Assembly: GCA_035543015.1 (NCBI GenBank)
Contig: DATKKG010000067.1
Location: forward strand, 1-48,621
Length of the DNA stretch: 48,621 nt
Reading direction: 5' to 3'
Source of the DNA: DATKKG01 sp035543015
GTDB taxonomy: Archaea; Thermoproteota; Nitrososphaeria; Conexivisphaerales; DTJL01
The notes beneath the pieces are model-generated. The model was not told where the DNA came from, searched no databases, and saw nothing but the letters and a program-made list of their open reading frames with translations. Made by a program: the position numbers and the translations under genes. Shown piece after piece: positions 7,789 through 15,709 of the stretch; within the stretch, counting starts at the first letter, position 1, and each line of letters starts with the position of its first letter.

Positions 7789-9150
7789 ATGTCAAATCCC
7801 GCCGTGGACTCGGACTCAAGGCGAAGCAGGAGAGCGAGGCGTGCCCGGCACAGGGAGCGCGGCAACTACGGCACGATCGTGCTGATGGCCCTCCTTAGGG
7901 AAGGCCCTCTGACTCCCGAGGCCCTGGAGGTGAAGACCGGGATGCTGGCCACACAGGCGCGGGCCGTCGCCGTCCGGGCCCAGGAACGGGCGGAGCGCGC
8001 GACAGGGACGGCGAGCAGACCCAGGAACCCTCCCGATCAGCTGGACACGCTTGCGGATAGCCACATCGAATCCGAATTCGAGAAGCTCATCGCGCAGGGC
8101 AAGGTTGTGCTCAATGGGTCGGGGAAGTACGAGCTCACGGAATTGGGCAGGCAGGAGGCCGTCGAGTATTCTGCCAGGATGGAGAACGCGGCCGGAGTGG
8201 TCCAGCGCAAGTTCCTGGATCCCAGCGCGGCCGCCAAGAACGCGATCGTCCTGTATTTCCTCCTCTCCGTGCTCAAGTTGATCTGCGCCTTCATCAGCGG
8301 CTCCGTGGCGTTGTTGGCCGACGGCACGGACTCCACGATCGACACGGCGTCGGCGGTGGTGGTCTGGGCGGGGATGAAGTACAAGAAGGAGCTCGTAGGG
8401 ACGGTCGTCATCATACTGCTCATGCTGGGGACCGCCCTGAGCCTGGGTTACGAGGCGGTGATGACCACGACGGAAGCCCTCGCCGGCAGGGCCGTGGCCA
8501 TGACCAGCCCCCTCCTCGTGATAGGCGTCGAATGCGTGTCCGCGGTGCTTCTACTGGCCCTCTCGTACTACCTTCGTTTCGTGGGCAGGAGGAGCGGCAG
8601 CCTGTCTCTAGTGTCACAGTCGGTGGACGCCACGAACAGCGTCTACGTGGCGGCGGCGGTCATCGTAGGGGCGATCTTCTCGATGGTGGGGGTGAACCTC
8701 GTGGACGCCCTCGTTGGCGGTTTGGTGGCCATCAGGATATTCATAGACGGGGTGGGCCTCGCCAGGGAGACCTACAAGACGGTAAGAGGGGGGAAGGCCG
8801 ACCTGACCAAGTATCCCCTTCCGTTCGAAAAGAAATGGCAGGAGGGGAGGGCCGAGGCTTTCAGGGCGTGGGCCCTCTATTCGGTGGCCAAGGGGAAGGC
8901 GACGGACAGGGACGGGGTTGCGAGCTTCCTGGAGACGACGCTGGCGGACAGCTACGTTCCTTTCCTCTCGGAGCTCGGGGAAGGGATCGCCAAAGGTTAT
9001 GACTTCAGGGGTGGGATCGACGACGTGCTGAAGCCGCTCCTCGACGAGGGACTGCTCGTGGAGAAAGAGGGAAAGCTTTACCCTACGGAGAAGGGGAATG
9101 CGAGGCTGACCCGGCTCTTCAAGCCGACCAGGTATCGCCAGAGGGTCTAG
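7789..9150 (+). CDS. CDF-like membrane protein fused between two winged-helix domains
   Basis: 453 residues in three parts. Residues 25-130 form a winged-helix-like domain ending in a wing (KVVLNGSGKYELTELG). Residues about 148-330 are six membrane helices of cation diffusion facilitator type. Helix 2 has the metal-site spacing D181-S-T-I-D185, equivalent to Asp45 and Asp49 of E. coli YiiP, but the helix 5 His and Asp appear as Asn283 and Val287. Residues about 350-450 form a second winged-helix-like domain (KEGKLYPTEKGNARL) in place of the usual CDF cytoplasmic metallochaperone-like domain. It probably shares an operon with the DJ-1 gene. Transport, sensing or DNA binding at the membrane are all possible. 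Confidence 0.75.
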   Translation: MSNPAVDSDSRRSRRARRARHRERGNYGTIVLMALLREGPLTPEALEVKTGMLATQARAVAVRAQERAERATGTASRPRNPPDQLDTLADSHIESEFEKLIAQGKVVLNGSGKYELTELGRQEAVEYSARMENAAGVVQRKFLDPSAAAKNAIVLYFLLSVLKLICAFISGSVALLADGTDSTIDTASAVVVWAGMKYKKELVGTVVIILLMLGTALSLGYEAVMTTTEALAGRAVAMTSPLLVIGVECVSAVLLLALSYYLRFVGRRSGSLSLVSQSVDATNSVYVAAAVIVGAIFSMVGVNLVDALVGGLVAIRIFIDGVGLARETYKTVRGGKADLTKYPLPFEKKWQEGRAEAFRAWALYSVAKGKATDRDGVASFLETTLADSYVPFLSELGEGIAKGYDFRGGIDDVLKPLLDEGLLVEKEGKLYPTEKGNARLTRLFKPTRYRQRV

Positions 9151-9210
9151 GAGCCCTCGCCGTCCCGTTTCTTTCGGGGGAACTAGAATAGACCCGCCGG
9201 TCATCGACAT

Positions 9211-9429
9211 ATGCGCTCGCCAATCAAATACGTCCACGGCTGTCACAAGGTGGGATTGACACAGCTAGCGACGGTGCACCTGTACCGGTGCGTCCTTGAG
9301 GGAGACTACTTCAACGACAAGGAGACGGCGGTGCTCCACCTCAGGATCTACCATGGATTCAGCAAGGTGGAGGACGCGATGTTGAAGGAGGTCGACTTCC
9401 CCACCGACGCCCCTGAGCCAGACGCTTGA
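9211..9429 (+). CDS. small zinc-finger-like hypothetical protein
   Basis: 72 residues. The middle part reads like a C2H2 finger: YRC, then a Phe at finger spacing, then HLRIYH (His43 and His48). The expected second Cys appears to be Glu30. Another Cys-His pair lies near the N-terminus (HGCHKVG). The C-terminus is acidic. It may bind zinc through Cys11, Cys27 and the two His residues, or be a degenerate finger. The start is ATG at 9211 with a weak AT-rich element about 30 bases upstream. Confidence 0.5.
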   Translation: MRSPIKYVHGCHKVGLTQLATVHLYRCVLEGDYFNDKETAVLHLRIYHGFSKVEDAMLKEVDFPTDAPEPDA

Positions 9430-9529
9430 CTCGACCGAGGACGAAGTTCATTCTACGACGGGGCTCCTGGCGCAGGCCCCGGTAGGCTATAATAGCGGGT
9501 CCGCGTGTCTTGAAACCGGGATTGGAGAT

Positions 9530-10183
9530 ATGGACCGACGAGCCCTTCACCTGTCGAAGGCCAGCGCGAGCCTCCTTGCAGTGTCCTTCCTCATCGTAGC
9601 CTCGGCGACGGCCCTTCCCTTCTTCGCGGCGTGCGGACTGTCACCGGGAGAGTGGCACGTGTACATCACCCTCTCCAAGCCCGTGTACCTGCCCGGGGAG
9701 CCCATCAACCTCTCAGGGAGCATTACGCCTGTCATGCAGGCAAGGCTCCAGCTCGTCTTCATAATGCCCGACGGCAGCTTCAACACGTACTACGTCGACA
9801 CCGATGCCCTAGGGAACTTCACGTTCTCCAGGGTCTTCATCACCGGCGAGTTTTCGGTTTTCGCGACCTTCGTGAACCCGAGCCCTCCGGGGAACGCCAC
9901 GACCGACATGGTGAACTTCATGGTCCAGGCCAACCCCATCACTACGCAGCAGACAACAGGCACGACCCAGACCTCCACGCAGAGCTCCACGGTCCCTTCG
10001 ACTTCCTCGTCTTCAAGTTCCACAACCACTGACAACTCGAGCTCTCAGTCTGCCACGAGCATAACGCAACAGGGCACGTCTTCGGGCGGAAACGAAACGA
10101 CATGGGAGGTCCTCCTACTGGTGGGGGTCGTAGCCGTCGCCGGGGTCGTAGCCCTGATCGCCAGGCTTCATGCGCATCGCTAG
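9530..10183 (+). CDS. surface protein: signal peptide, Ig-like domain, Ser/Thr stalk, C-terminal anchor
   Basis: 217 residues. A signal peptide occupies about 1-35. Residues about 40-145 resemble a macroglobulin/Ig-like beta-sandwich of the kind that starts with KPVYLPGEPINLSGSI and carries strand pairs such as GSFNTYYVDTDALGNFTF. A Ser/Thr stalk follows (about 145-190), likely O-glycosylated, then one membrane helix and a short basic tail. It is therefore attached to the outer face of the membrane. A CTATAATA box at 9487-9494 precedes the ATG, with TTGGAG between them. Function is unknown; structural or adhesive roles fit. Confidence 0.75.
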   Translation: MDRRALHLSKASASLLAVSFLIVASATALPFFAACGLSPGEWHVYITLSKPVYLPGEPINLSGSITPVMQARLQLVFIMPDGSFNTYYVDTDALGNFTFSRVFITGEFSVFATFVNPSPPGNATTDMVNFMVQANPITTQQTTGTTQTSTQSSTVPSTSSSSSSTTTDNSSSQSATSITQQGTSSGGNETTWEVLLLVGVVAVAGVVALIARLHAHR

Positions 10184-10381
10184 GCTCGCGAATGTCATAT
10201 TTCCTGCCGAGTATCTATAACGCAATCTCTATTATTTACTCAATTAGAATAACCATTTGCAAACATTGAAAGTTGTAGCGCTTGTAATCAAAAACATATA
10301 TTAGCTCTGCAACGCTTCAATGAGAGCGATGCGGTTTAACCTCTTTCCTAGGTGCGAACCACATCGATAGGAGAAATAAAT
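10184..10381 (+). promoter_or_regulatory. AT-rich intergenic region with promoter of the Pao-like operon
   Basis: About 200 bases with no gene, strikingly AT-rich compared with its surroundings (runs such as TAACGCAATCTCTATTATTT and AACATATATTAG). Box-A-like elements occur near 10290-10298 and 10334-10339, and GGAG at 10370-10373 sits before the TTG at 10382. Space and composition suggest more than one promoter or a regulator site. Confidence 0.5.
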
Positions 10382-11071
10382 TTGTCGAAAGATGACGACT
10401 CAAATAAGAAATCCAAAATGAACAGACGAGACTTTCTCATCGGAGCCGGTGTCGGCGCGGTCGCCGCTGGGGCGGTCGTGGCCGGTGTCGCGGAACTGAC
10501 GTTGGCACCCTCTGGTGGCGGCGGTACCACCACTGTGACCAACACGGTTACCAGCACCGTCACAACCACCGTATCGGGAACCAATTCGGCAGCTGCTCCG
10601 GCCTTAGGCAAGCTGGTCACCCTGAACGTCAACGGGGTCAACAGGCCCGTTTACAGCCAGAACAACTGGAGCCTCCTGAGAGTCCTCAGGGACCAGTTCC
10701 AGCTGTACGCGGCGAAGGAAGGCTGCGACAGAGGTGAATGCGGAGCCTGCACTGTCATCGTGGACGGCAAGAACATCTATTCCTGCCAGGTTCTCGCGGT
10801 CGAAATGGAGGGAAGGGCGATAACAACTCTCGAGGGAATAGGGAATTCCGCCAACCTCCATCCTCTGCAGGCCGCCTGGATTAAGCACCAGGCGACCGAG
10901 TGCGGAGGCTGCGCGCCCGGCATGATGATGTCCGCGAAGGCCCTCCTCGACAAGAACCCCAAGCCGACTTTGACCCAGATACGTGAAGGGCTGGCCGGGA
11001 ACCATTGCGTCTGCGGACAGCACATCAGCATCATGGAAGCGGTGGCCGACGTAGCGGGGGTGAGCGTGTAG
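10382..11071 (+). CDS. molybdenum hydroxylase small [2Fe-2S] subunit, Tat-exported (PaoA-like)
   Basis: About 229 residues. The TTG at 10382 is chosen because GGAG stands about nine bases upstream; GTG at 10352 or ATG at 10418 are alternatives. A Tat signal follows (Arg15-Arg16 in NRRDFLIGAG, then an Ala/Gly/Val helix), then a Thr-rich linker. The plant-type ferredoxin cluster motif is CDRGECGACTV plus a distal Cys, and the second cluster is made by CGGCAPG and the CVC near the C-terminus. This is the two-[2Fe-2S] subunit of the xanthine oxidase family, and a Tat signal on it is characteristic of E. coli PaoA (YagT). It should carry the other two subunits across the membrane. Confidence 0.88.
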   Translation: MSKDDDSNKKSKMNRRDFLIGAGVGAVAAGAVVAGVAELTLAPSGGGGTTTVTNTVTSTVTTTVSGTNSAAAPALGKLVTLNVNGVNRPVYSQNNWSLLRVLRDQFQLYAAKEGCDRGECGACTVIVDGKNIYSCQVLAVEMEGRAITTLEGIGNSANLHPLQAAWIKHQATECGGCAPGMMMSAKALLDKNPKPTLTQIREGLAGNHCVCGQHISIMEAVADVAGVSV

Positions 11072-13282
11072 ATGAGCTCCAACTACAGCGTGGTAGGCAA
11101 GCCATCCACAGACAACTTCGCCATGCCGAGGGTCCTCGGAAGGTGGAAGTTCCCCGCGGACCAGAAGCTGGACGGGCTGCTCTACACGAGCATACTCTCC
11201 AGTCCGTACCCCCATGCAAAGATCACTAGCATTGACGCCAGCGCGGCCCTGGCCCTGCCAGGGGTCATGGCCGTTGCGACGTACAAGGACATCCCGTACT
11301 TCAGCCAGGAGCTCTTCTTCGTGGGCCAGGAGGTGGCCGCGATAGCGGCGACCGACCCTGACATCGCGGAGCAGGCCACAGACCTGATCAAGGTCACGTA
11401 CCAAGTCCTTCCGTATGTCATCAACCCCGACGACGCGCTGAAGAACCAGGTTCTCACAGGCGTCACGCCCGGAACGAACATCGTGGGCGGACAGCCCAGC
11501 GTCATCACGGTGGGCAACACAGCGAACGGCTTCGCGGCATCCGACACGATCATGGAGGAGGACATAGGCTGGTCGGCAGTGTATCAGCACTCCCCGTTGA
11601 TCTCGAGGACCGCCCTGGCCGTATGGTCGTTCGACGACACCCCCCAGGTGACTGTCTGGACCGTGTCTCAGAACCCCTACTCACAGCAGGGGATCCTGGC
11701 CGGATACCTCGGCATCCCCCAGAAGGACGTCCACATCATCACCCACGGCACTTCGGGAGGCTTCGGTGACCTCCACACCGCCGAGTGGTGTTGCGTGGCG
11801 GCCGTTCTGTCGAAGATGACGGGAAGGCCCGTGCTGAACCAGCTATCCAAGAAGGACAACTACCTTCAGGCCATTCGCCAGTACAGGAACAAGGCTCACC
11901 TGAAGATCGGCGCCAAGAAGGATGGAACCATCATGGCGGTCGAAGGCACCGTGTACCTCGACTCGGGCGGAAACGCGGGATTCGGCGTCGGCGACACGCT
12001 GTCGCCCATGCAGATCACCTACAGATGCCCCAACCTGAAGCTGACCGGATACGCCATCAACACCAACACGCCCGGAACGGGCGCGTGGAGGTGCGTCGGC
12101 GAGCCCGGCGGCACGTGGCTATTCGAGCAGGTGATAGACGACCTCGCGTACAAGCTCAACATGGACCCGGTGCAGTTCCGACTGAAGAACCTGATGACGG
12201 CATCGGAGAAGGACCCGGCGACGGGCCTTCCGTACACCAGCCTGGCGGCGGTCGACTGCCTGCAGAAGGCCAGCGCCTCCATAGGATGGAGCAGCAAGTG
12301 GCACGCGCCCGGCACGAAGCAACTCTCTGACGGAAGGTACCACGGCATCGGTGTCGCCAGCTTCATCTGCAACAAGGGCCCAGTAGCTGTCTACGGAGCT
12401 ACAGGTCCGGTGGTCTTGACCACGCCCGACGGCGGGTTCCACCTGCTAATGTGCCAGTCCAACATCAACACGACAGCAAGGGAAATGACCATGATCGCAG
12501 CCGAGACGCTGGGAGTCCCGCTCGACGCCGTCGACATCGGCGTAGTGGGCGACTCGCACGGAAGCAACAACTGCGGCATGCAGGGAGGCAGCTCAAGGAC
12601 GGGCCACTCCGGAAACGGCGTGATAGCCGCCTGCAACGACGTCAAGCAGCAGGTCTTCGCGCTGGCAGCGACGGCGCTCAGCACGACGCCCGACAAGCTG
12701 AGCGTGGCCAACGGCAAGATCTTCCTGACGGCGGACCCGACCAAGTCGACCACCTATGCGGCGGTCCTCGCGTCGGCCCCGCCCATCAACGGAAGGGGCT
12801 ACAACGTGATGGACTACACGAAGACCACGAGGACGGGCTCCACGACATGCGTCGAGGTGGCAGTGGACAAGGAGACCGGTGAAGTTGAGATCACGAACAT
12901 CGTGGTCGCCGACGACATCGGCCAGGTCATCTACCCGCTTGGTGCGCTGGGCCAGATGAGGTCTGGCATGGTGCACGGCATCGGGTTCACGACCATGTGG
13001 CACCAGACGGTGGACGCGAACGCCGGGGTCATGATGAACCCTGACCTCCGCGGTCACAGGTACCCGACGATGAGTGACTTGCCCATACCATCCATAACCA
13101 CAGCGCTGTATGCCGAGACGCACGATTCGCTTGGTCCGTACGGAGCGAAGGGGCTCGGTGAGCCGCCGGTCGGAGTAGTAGGGCCGGCCATCGCGAACGC
13201 GGTGTACAACGCAATCGGCGTCAGGATGCCCGAACAGGGAGTGGCGGTCGTGAATGTGCTCAAGGCACTGGGGCTAGGGTGA
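11072..13282 (+). CDS. molybdenum hydroxylase large (Moco) subunit, PaoC-like
   Basis: 736 residues, starting directly at the stop of the small subunit. It is the molybdopterin-binding subunit of the xanthine oxidase family: GGFG in HGTSGGFGDLH contacts the cofactor, and GAKGLGEPP holds the catalytic Glu697. No signal peptide is present, so export must be by hitchhiking on the small subunit. The active-site loop reads GAWRCVGEPGG with Cys341. The VGEPGG part resembles PaoC/aldehyde-oxidoreductase types, while the Cys is at the offset of the Cys in form I CO dehydrogenase (AYRCSFR). The likely reaction is hydroxylation of an aldehyde or aromatic heterocycle outside the cell; the substrate is unknown. 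Confidence 0.88.
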   Translation: MSSNYSVVGKPSTDNFAMPRVLGRWKFPADQKLDGLLYTSILSSPYPHAKITSIDASAALALPGVMAVATYKDIPYFSQELFFVGQEVAAIAATDPDIAEQATDLIKVTYQVLPYVINPDDALKNQVLTGVTPGTNIVGGQPSVITVGNTANGFAASDTIMEEDIGWSAVYQHSPLISRTALAVWSFDDTPQVTVWTVSQNPYSQQGILAGYLGIPQKDVHIITHGTSGGFGDLHTAEWCCVAAVLSKMTGRPVLNQLSKKDNYLQAIRQYRNKAHLKIGAKKDGTIMAVEGTVYLDSGGNAGFGVGDTLSPMQITYRCPNLKLTGYAINTNTPGTGAWRCVGEPGGTWLFEQVIDDLAYKLNMDPVQFRLKNLMTASEKDPATGLPYTSLAAVDCLQKASASIGWSSKWHAPGTKQLSDGRYHGIGVASFICNKGPVAVYGATGPVVLTTPDGGFHLLMCQSNINTTAREMTMIAAETLGVPLDAVDIGVVGDSHGSNNCGMQGGSSRTGHSGNGVIAACNDVKQQVFALAATALSTTPDKLSVANGKIFLTADPTKSTTYAAVLASAPPINGRGYNVMDYTKTTRTGSTTCVEVAVDKETGEVEITNIVVADDIGQVIYPLGALGQMRSGMVHGIGFTTMWHQTVDANAGVMMNPDLRGHRYPTMSDLPIPSITTALYAETHDSLGPYGAKGLGEPPVGVVGPAIANAVYNAIGVRMPEQGVAVVNVLKALGLG

Positions 13283-13287
13283 CATAG

Positions 13288-14250
13288 ATGAAGAACTTCT
13301 ACCACATTGACGCTGCATCAGTGAACGACGCGGTAAGCCTCCTTGACAAGTACGGAACCCAGGCTAAGGTGATAGGCGGAGGGACGGAGCAGCTGACCAC
13401 GATGAAGGAGTACGCGCTGCCCAGCCTTCCAACCTACATCATCAACCTGAAGACGGTAACGCCCGCTCTGAATACCATCACGACGGACTCGGCCGGGCTT
13501 CACGTCGGACCTCTGGCGACGCTCGCGGACGTCAACGCGAGCGCGACGGTCAACCAGAGCTGGCCGGCGCTGGCCGCGGCAGCAGGAGTGGTCGCCTCGC
13601 CGCAGATCCGGAACGTCGGAACGATCGGCGGCAACCTCTGCATCGACGTCTTCTGCTGGTACTACAGGTGGGAGCACAACCTCTTCAACTGCCTGAGGAA
13701 AGGTGGGTCCGTATGCTTCGCAGTGGCTGGAGACAACTCCTTCCACTCGATCTTCGGTGGCCCGAAGGGCTGCTACTCCGTGCACCCGTCAGACACGGCC
13801 GTCGCACTGAGCGCCCTCAACGCTTCCGTGAAGACGACCCAGAGGACGATACCCTTGAGCCAGTTCTTCTACGCCCTCGCGCCGGGACACGTGCTGAAGG
13901 CCGACGAGATCATCACGGACATAATCGTACCAACTCCGGCGGCGGGCAGCAAGCAGGTCTTCCTCAAGCACCGCATTAGGAGGTCGTTCGACTTCGCCAC
14001 CGCGAGCGTAGGGCTCGTCGCAACGCCGGCTTCAGGCAACGTCACAGCGGCCAGCATCTGGCTGGGTGGCGTCGCGCCGACGCCGATCGAAGCGACGGCA
14101 GCGGAGGCTGCCCTGAAGGGCAACGCGATCTCCGCCTCGGTGGCCGCGAACGTCGCCGACGCAGCGGTGTCCAGCGCCATACCGATGTCAATGAACAAGT
14201 TCAAGGTACAGATCGCAAAGACGATGGTCAAGAGAGCCGTACTAGCTTAG
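13288..14250 (+). CDS. molybdenum hydroxylase medium FAD subunit with extra Fe-S cysteines, PaoB-like
   Basis: 320 residues. The N-terminal FAD-binding motif is VIGGGTEQ and the second is RNVGTIGGNLC. Between about residues 110 and 155 lie cysteines at CIDVFCWYY, NCLRKGGSVC and KGC, followed by HPSDTAVALSALNA. This arrangement matches YagS/PaoB and 4-hydroxybenzoyl-CoA reductase beta, which hold an additional [4Fe-4S] cluster, and is absent from CoxM. It begins five bases after the large subunit, so gene order is small, large, medium. It shuttles electrons from the [2Fe-2S] centres to an unknown acceptor. A T-run follows the stop. Confidence 0.87.
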   Translation: MKNFYHIDAASVNDAVSLLDKYGTQAKVIGGGTEQLTTMKEYALPSLPTYIINLKTVTPALNTITTDSAGLHVGPLATLADVNASATVNQSWPALAAAAGVVASPQIRNVGTIGGNLCIDVFCWYYRWEHNLFNCLRKGGSVCFAVAGDNSFHSIFGGPKGCYSVHPSDTAVALSALNASVKTTQRTIPLSQFFYALAPGHVLKADEIITDIIVPTPAAGSKQVFLKHRIRRSFDFATASVGLVATPASGNVTAASIWLGGVAPTPIEATAAEAALKGNAISASVAANVADAAVSSAIPMSMNKFKVQIAKTMVKRAVLA

Positions 14251-14262
14251 GATTTCATCACT

Positions 14263-14275
14263 CGTTTTTTTGTTT
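14263..14275 (+). terminator. T-rich terminator of the Pao-like operon
   Basis: A run of seven T (14265-14271) inside CGTTTTTTTGTTTC, a dozen bases after the medium-subunit stop. No stem is needed in archaea. It also separates this operon from the convergent regulator gene. Confidence 0.6.
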
Positions 14276-14313
14276 CGACTCCCCACCGCGAGGTGGGCCC
14301 ATGCGAGAGAAGA

Positions 14314-14832
14314 TCAGCCGGACCGGGGGAGCTCGGAGGCCAGCCACGGGGCATGCTTGGAGAGCCAGTCTTCGATCTGGCCAGCCTTCGCGGCGTCGCC
14401 CGACGACCTGGCGGCGACTAGATCCTCTAGCTTCCGTCTGAGGTCGTCCCTTTCGTATTCGCTGATGTCCCCCCTTGCGTCTATCGACCCTCTGACCCTG
14501 GTCCAGGGAAGGTCATCGCCACCCCGGGCGAGAGGGGTGACGGACACCAGGTTCCCGGGCGAAAGCTGGGAAGCCGATGGAGGCTCCTGGGCGGGCTTCA
14601 TTTCTCTCAGCGCTGAAACGCCCTGGTCGGTTATCCTGAACAGGATGTACTCGTTCCGGTTGACTAGGAACGGGGCCCTTTCGACGATGGTGACCAGGCC
14701 GAGGGCGGAAAGCTCCTTGACGCTCGAATTGACGCTGCCAAGGTCCATGCGCAGAGACGAGGCGACCTCTGCGGAGGCCGCCTGACCCCTGCCAGCTAGG
14801 CATTCCAGAACTCGGCGATCCGTCTCCTGCAA
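14314..14832 (-). CDS. winged-helix transcriptional regulator (MarR-like)
   Basis: 172 residues starting at TTG. The first 85 residues form a winged helix: VLECLAGRGQ, then ASAEVASSLRMDLGSVNSSV as helix-turn-helix, and a wing around VNRNEYILFRITDQG. The C-terminal half is polar and helical (about 120-172), possibly for dimerisation. It is convergent with the Pao-like operon and divergent from the secreted protein at 14966, with both promoters within 80 bases, so local control of either is plausible. A GTGAAATATGG element lies 30 to 40 bases upstream. Confidence 0.7.
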   Translation of the reverse strand: MQETDRRVLECLAGRGQAASAEVASSLRMDLGSVNSSVKELSALGLVTIVERAPFLVNRNEYILFRITDQGVSALREMKPAQEPPSASQLSPGNLVSVTPLARGGDDLPWTRVRGSIDARGDISEYERDDLRRKLEDLVAARSSGDAAKAGQIEDWLSKHAPWLASELPRSG

Positions 14833-14861
14833 TCTTGTCTACCGAGGGTCGTTGAAGGGGG

Positions 14862-14941
14862 ACCATATTTCACCTTTTCCTCTCGCCGGCCGAGTCCCGG
14901 AACCGCTGCCGGCCTGGCCCAGCGGAGAGATGTATATATAT
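14862..14941. promoter_or_regulatory. divergent promoters of regulator and secreted protein
   Basis: Minus-strand box GAAATATGG lies near 14862-14871, and plus-strand TATATATA at 14933-14941. The latter is 25 to 33 bases before the GTG at 14966 and predicts a leaderless start there. Confidence 0.55.
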
Positions 14942-14965
14942 AGCGGACGAGAAGGAGCCTCCAGA

Positions 14966-15571
14966 GTGAGAAGACAGGACCTGGCGAAGCTGGTGACGAT
15001 GATCGCCCTAGTCACGATTCTCACGGTCTTCTCGCAATACAAGGTGACCCTCGCCTCCTCCCCGACCGGCTATTCGGCGCTCCCCGACAGCGCCAGGGGG
15101 AAGGTCACCGTGACCTCCTTCAACGGCGCTGCCAAGACCCAGGTCACGAACGCTGAGAGCTACGTCCAGACCGCGCCGGACACCGTATCGAGCTGGGACG
15201 CGGAGAAGGGAGTGACGATCAGCCATACGAACGTCGCGGCCACGGGGTGCGAAAGCACGTTCACGGACAACATCAACCTGAACTTCACCCTAGCGAACCA
15301 GCTGGCCTCCCCCGCCCAGGGGGCGCTCAACGTCTCGGTGTACAACGACAAGACTGGAGCTCTCATGGACAGCAGGCTCGTGATGCTGAGCTTCGTCCCC
15401 GGCCAGGACACATATGCGTCATTCAAGTTCGGCCTTCTTACCGGGGAGATCCAGCCGATATTCCGCGTGACGGCGACGTTCCCTAGCGGGATGGCGGCCG
15501 CGCCGGTCACCACGAAGCAAGTGAGCCTGCTCGAGTTCCTTCTGATGCAGGCCGGAATCCTGGCGAAGTAG
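14966..15571 (+). CDS. secreted or anchored hypothetical protein
   Basis: 201 residues from GTG at 14966. The frame is open back to 14852, but the strong TATA box at 14933-14941 lies inside that extension. The N-terminus (MRRQDLAKLV and a hydrophobic helix to about residue 30) is a signal anchor. The rest is beta-rich with Ser, Thr and Ala, and a stretch around YNDKTGALMDSRLVMLSF resembles a fibronectin-like or CARDB-like domain. The C-terminus is mildly hydrophobic (LLEFLLMQAG). There are no catalytic motifs and only one Cys. A target of the divergent regulator is one possibility. Confidence 0.6.
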   Translation: MRRQDLAKLVTMIALVTILTVFSQYKVTLASSPTGYSALPDSARGKVTVTSFNGAAKTQVTNAESYVQTAPDTVSSWDAEKGVTISHTNVAATGCESTFTDNINLNFTLANQLASPAQGALNVSVYNDKTGALMDSRLVMLSFVPGQDTYASFKFGLLTGEIQPIFRVTATFPSGMAAAPVTTKQVSLLEFLLMQAGILAK

Positions 15572-15709
15572 GGCCCGCGGCCTGCACCGGACGCCGAAGC
15601 AGAAGTCGAACGAAGGGTGCGGTATCTTGGGGCGACCCGCGTGGCCGATGGTAGCACGCTTCTTCCCCACGTCCCCCCGCGGAGAGCCGGATCGGACGGG
15701 AAAGCGGGT

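Noticed and set aside
10604..11590. A 328-codon minus-strand frame across the Pao-like small and large subunits.
   Set aside because: Antisense shadow; both sense genes carry clear cofactor motifs.
10382..14250. Aerobic CO dehydrogenase (CoxSML).
   Set aside because: The active-site loop lacks the rest of AYRCSFR, the FAD subunit has Fe-S cysteines absent from CoxM, and the small subunit is Tat-exported as in PaoA.
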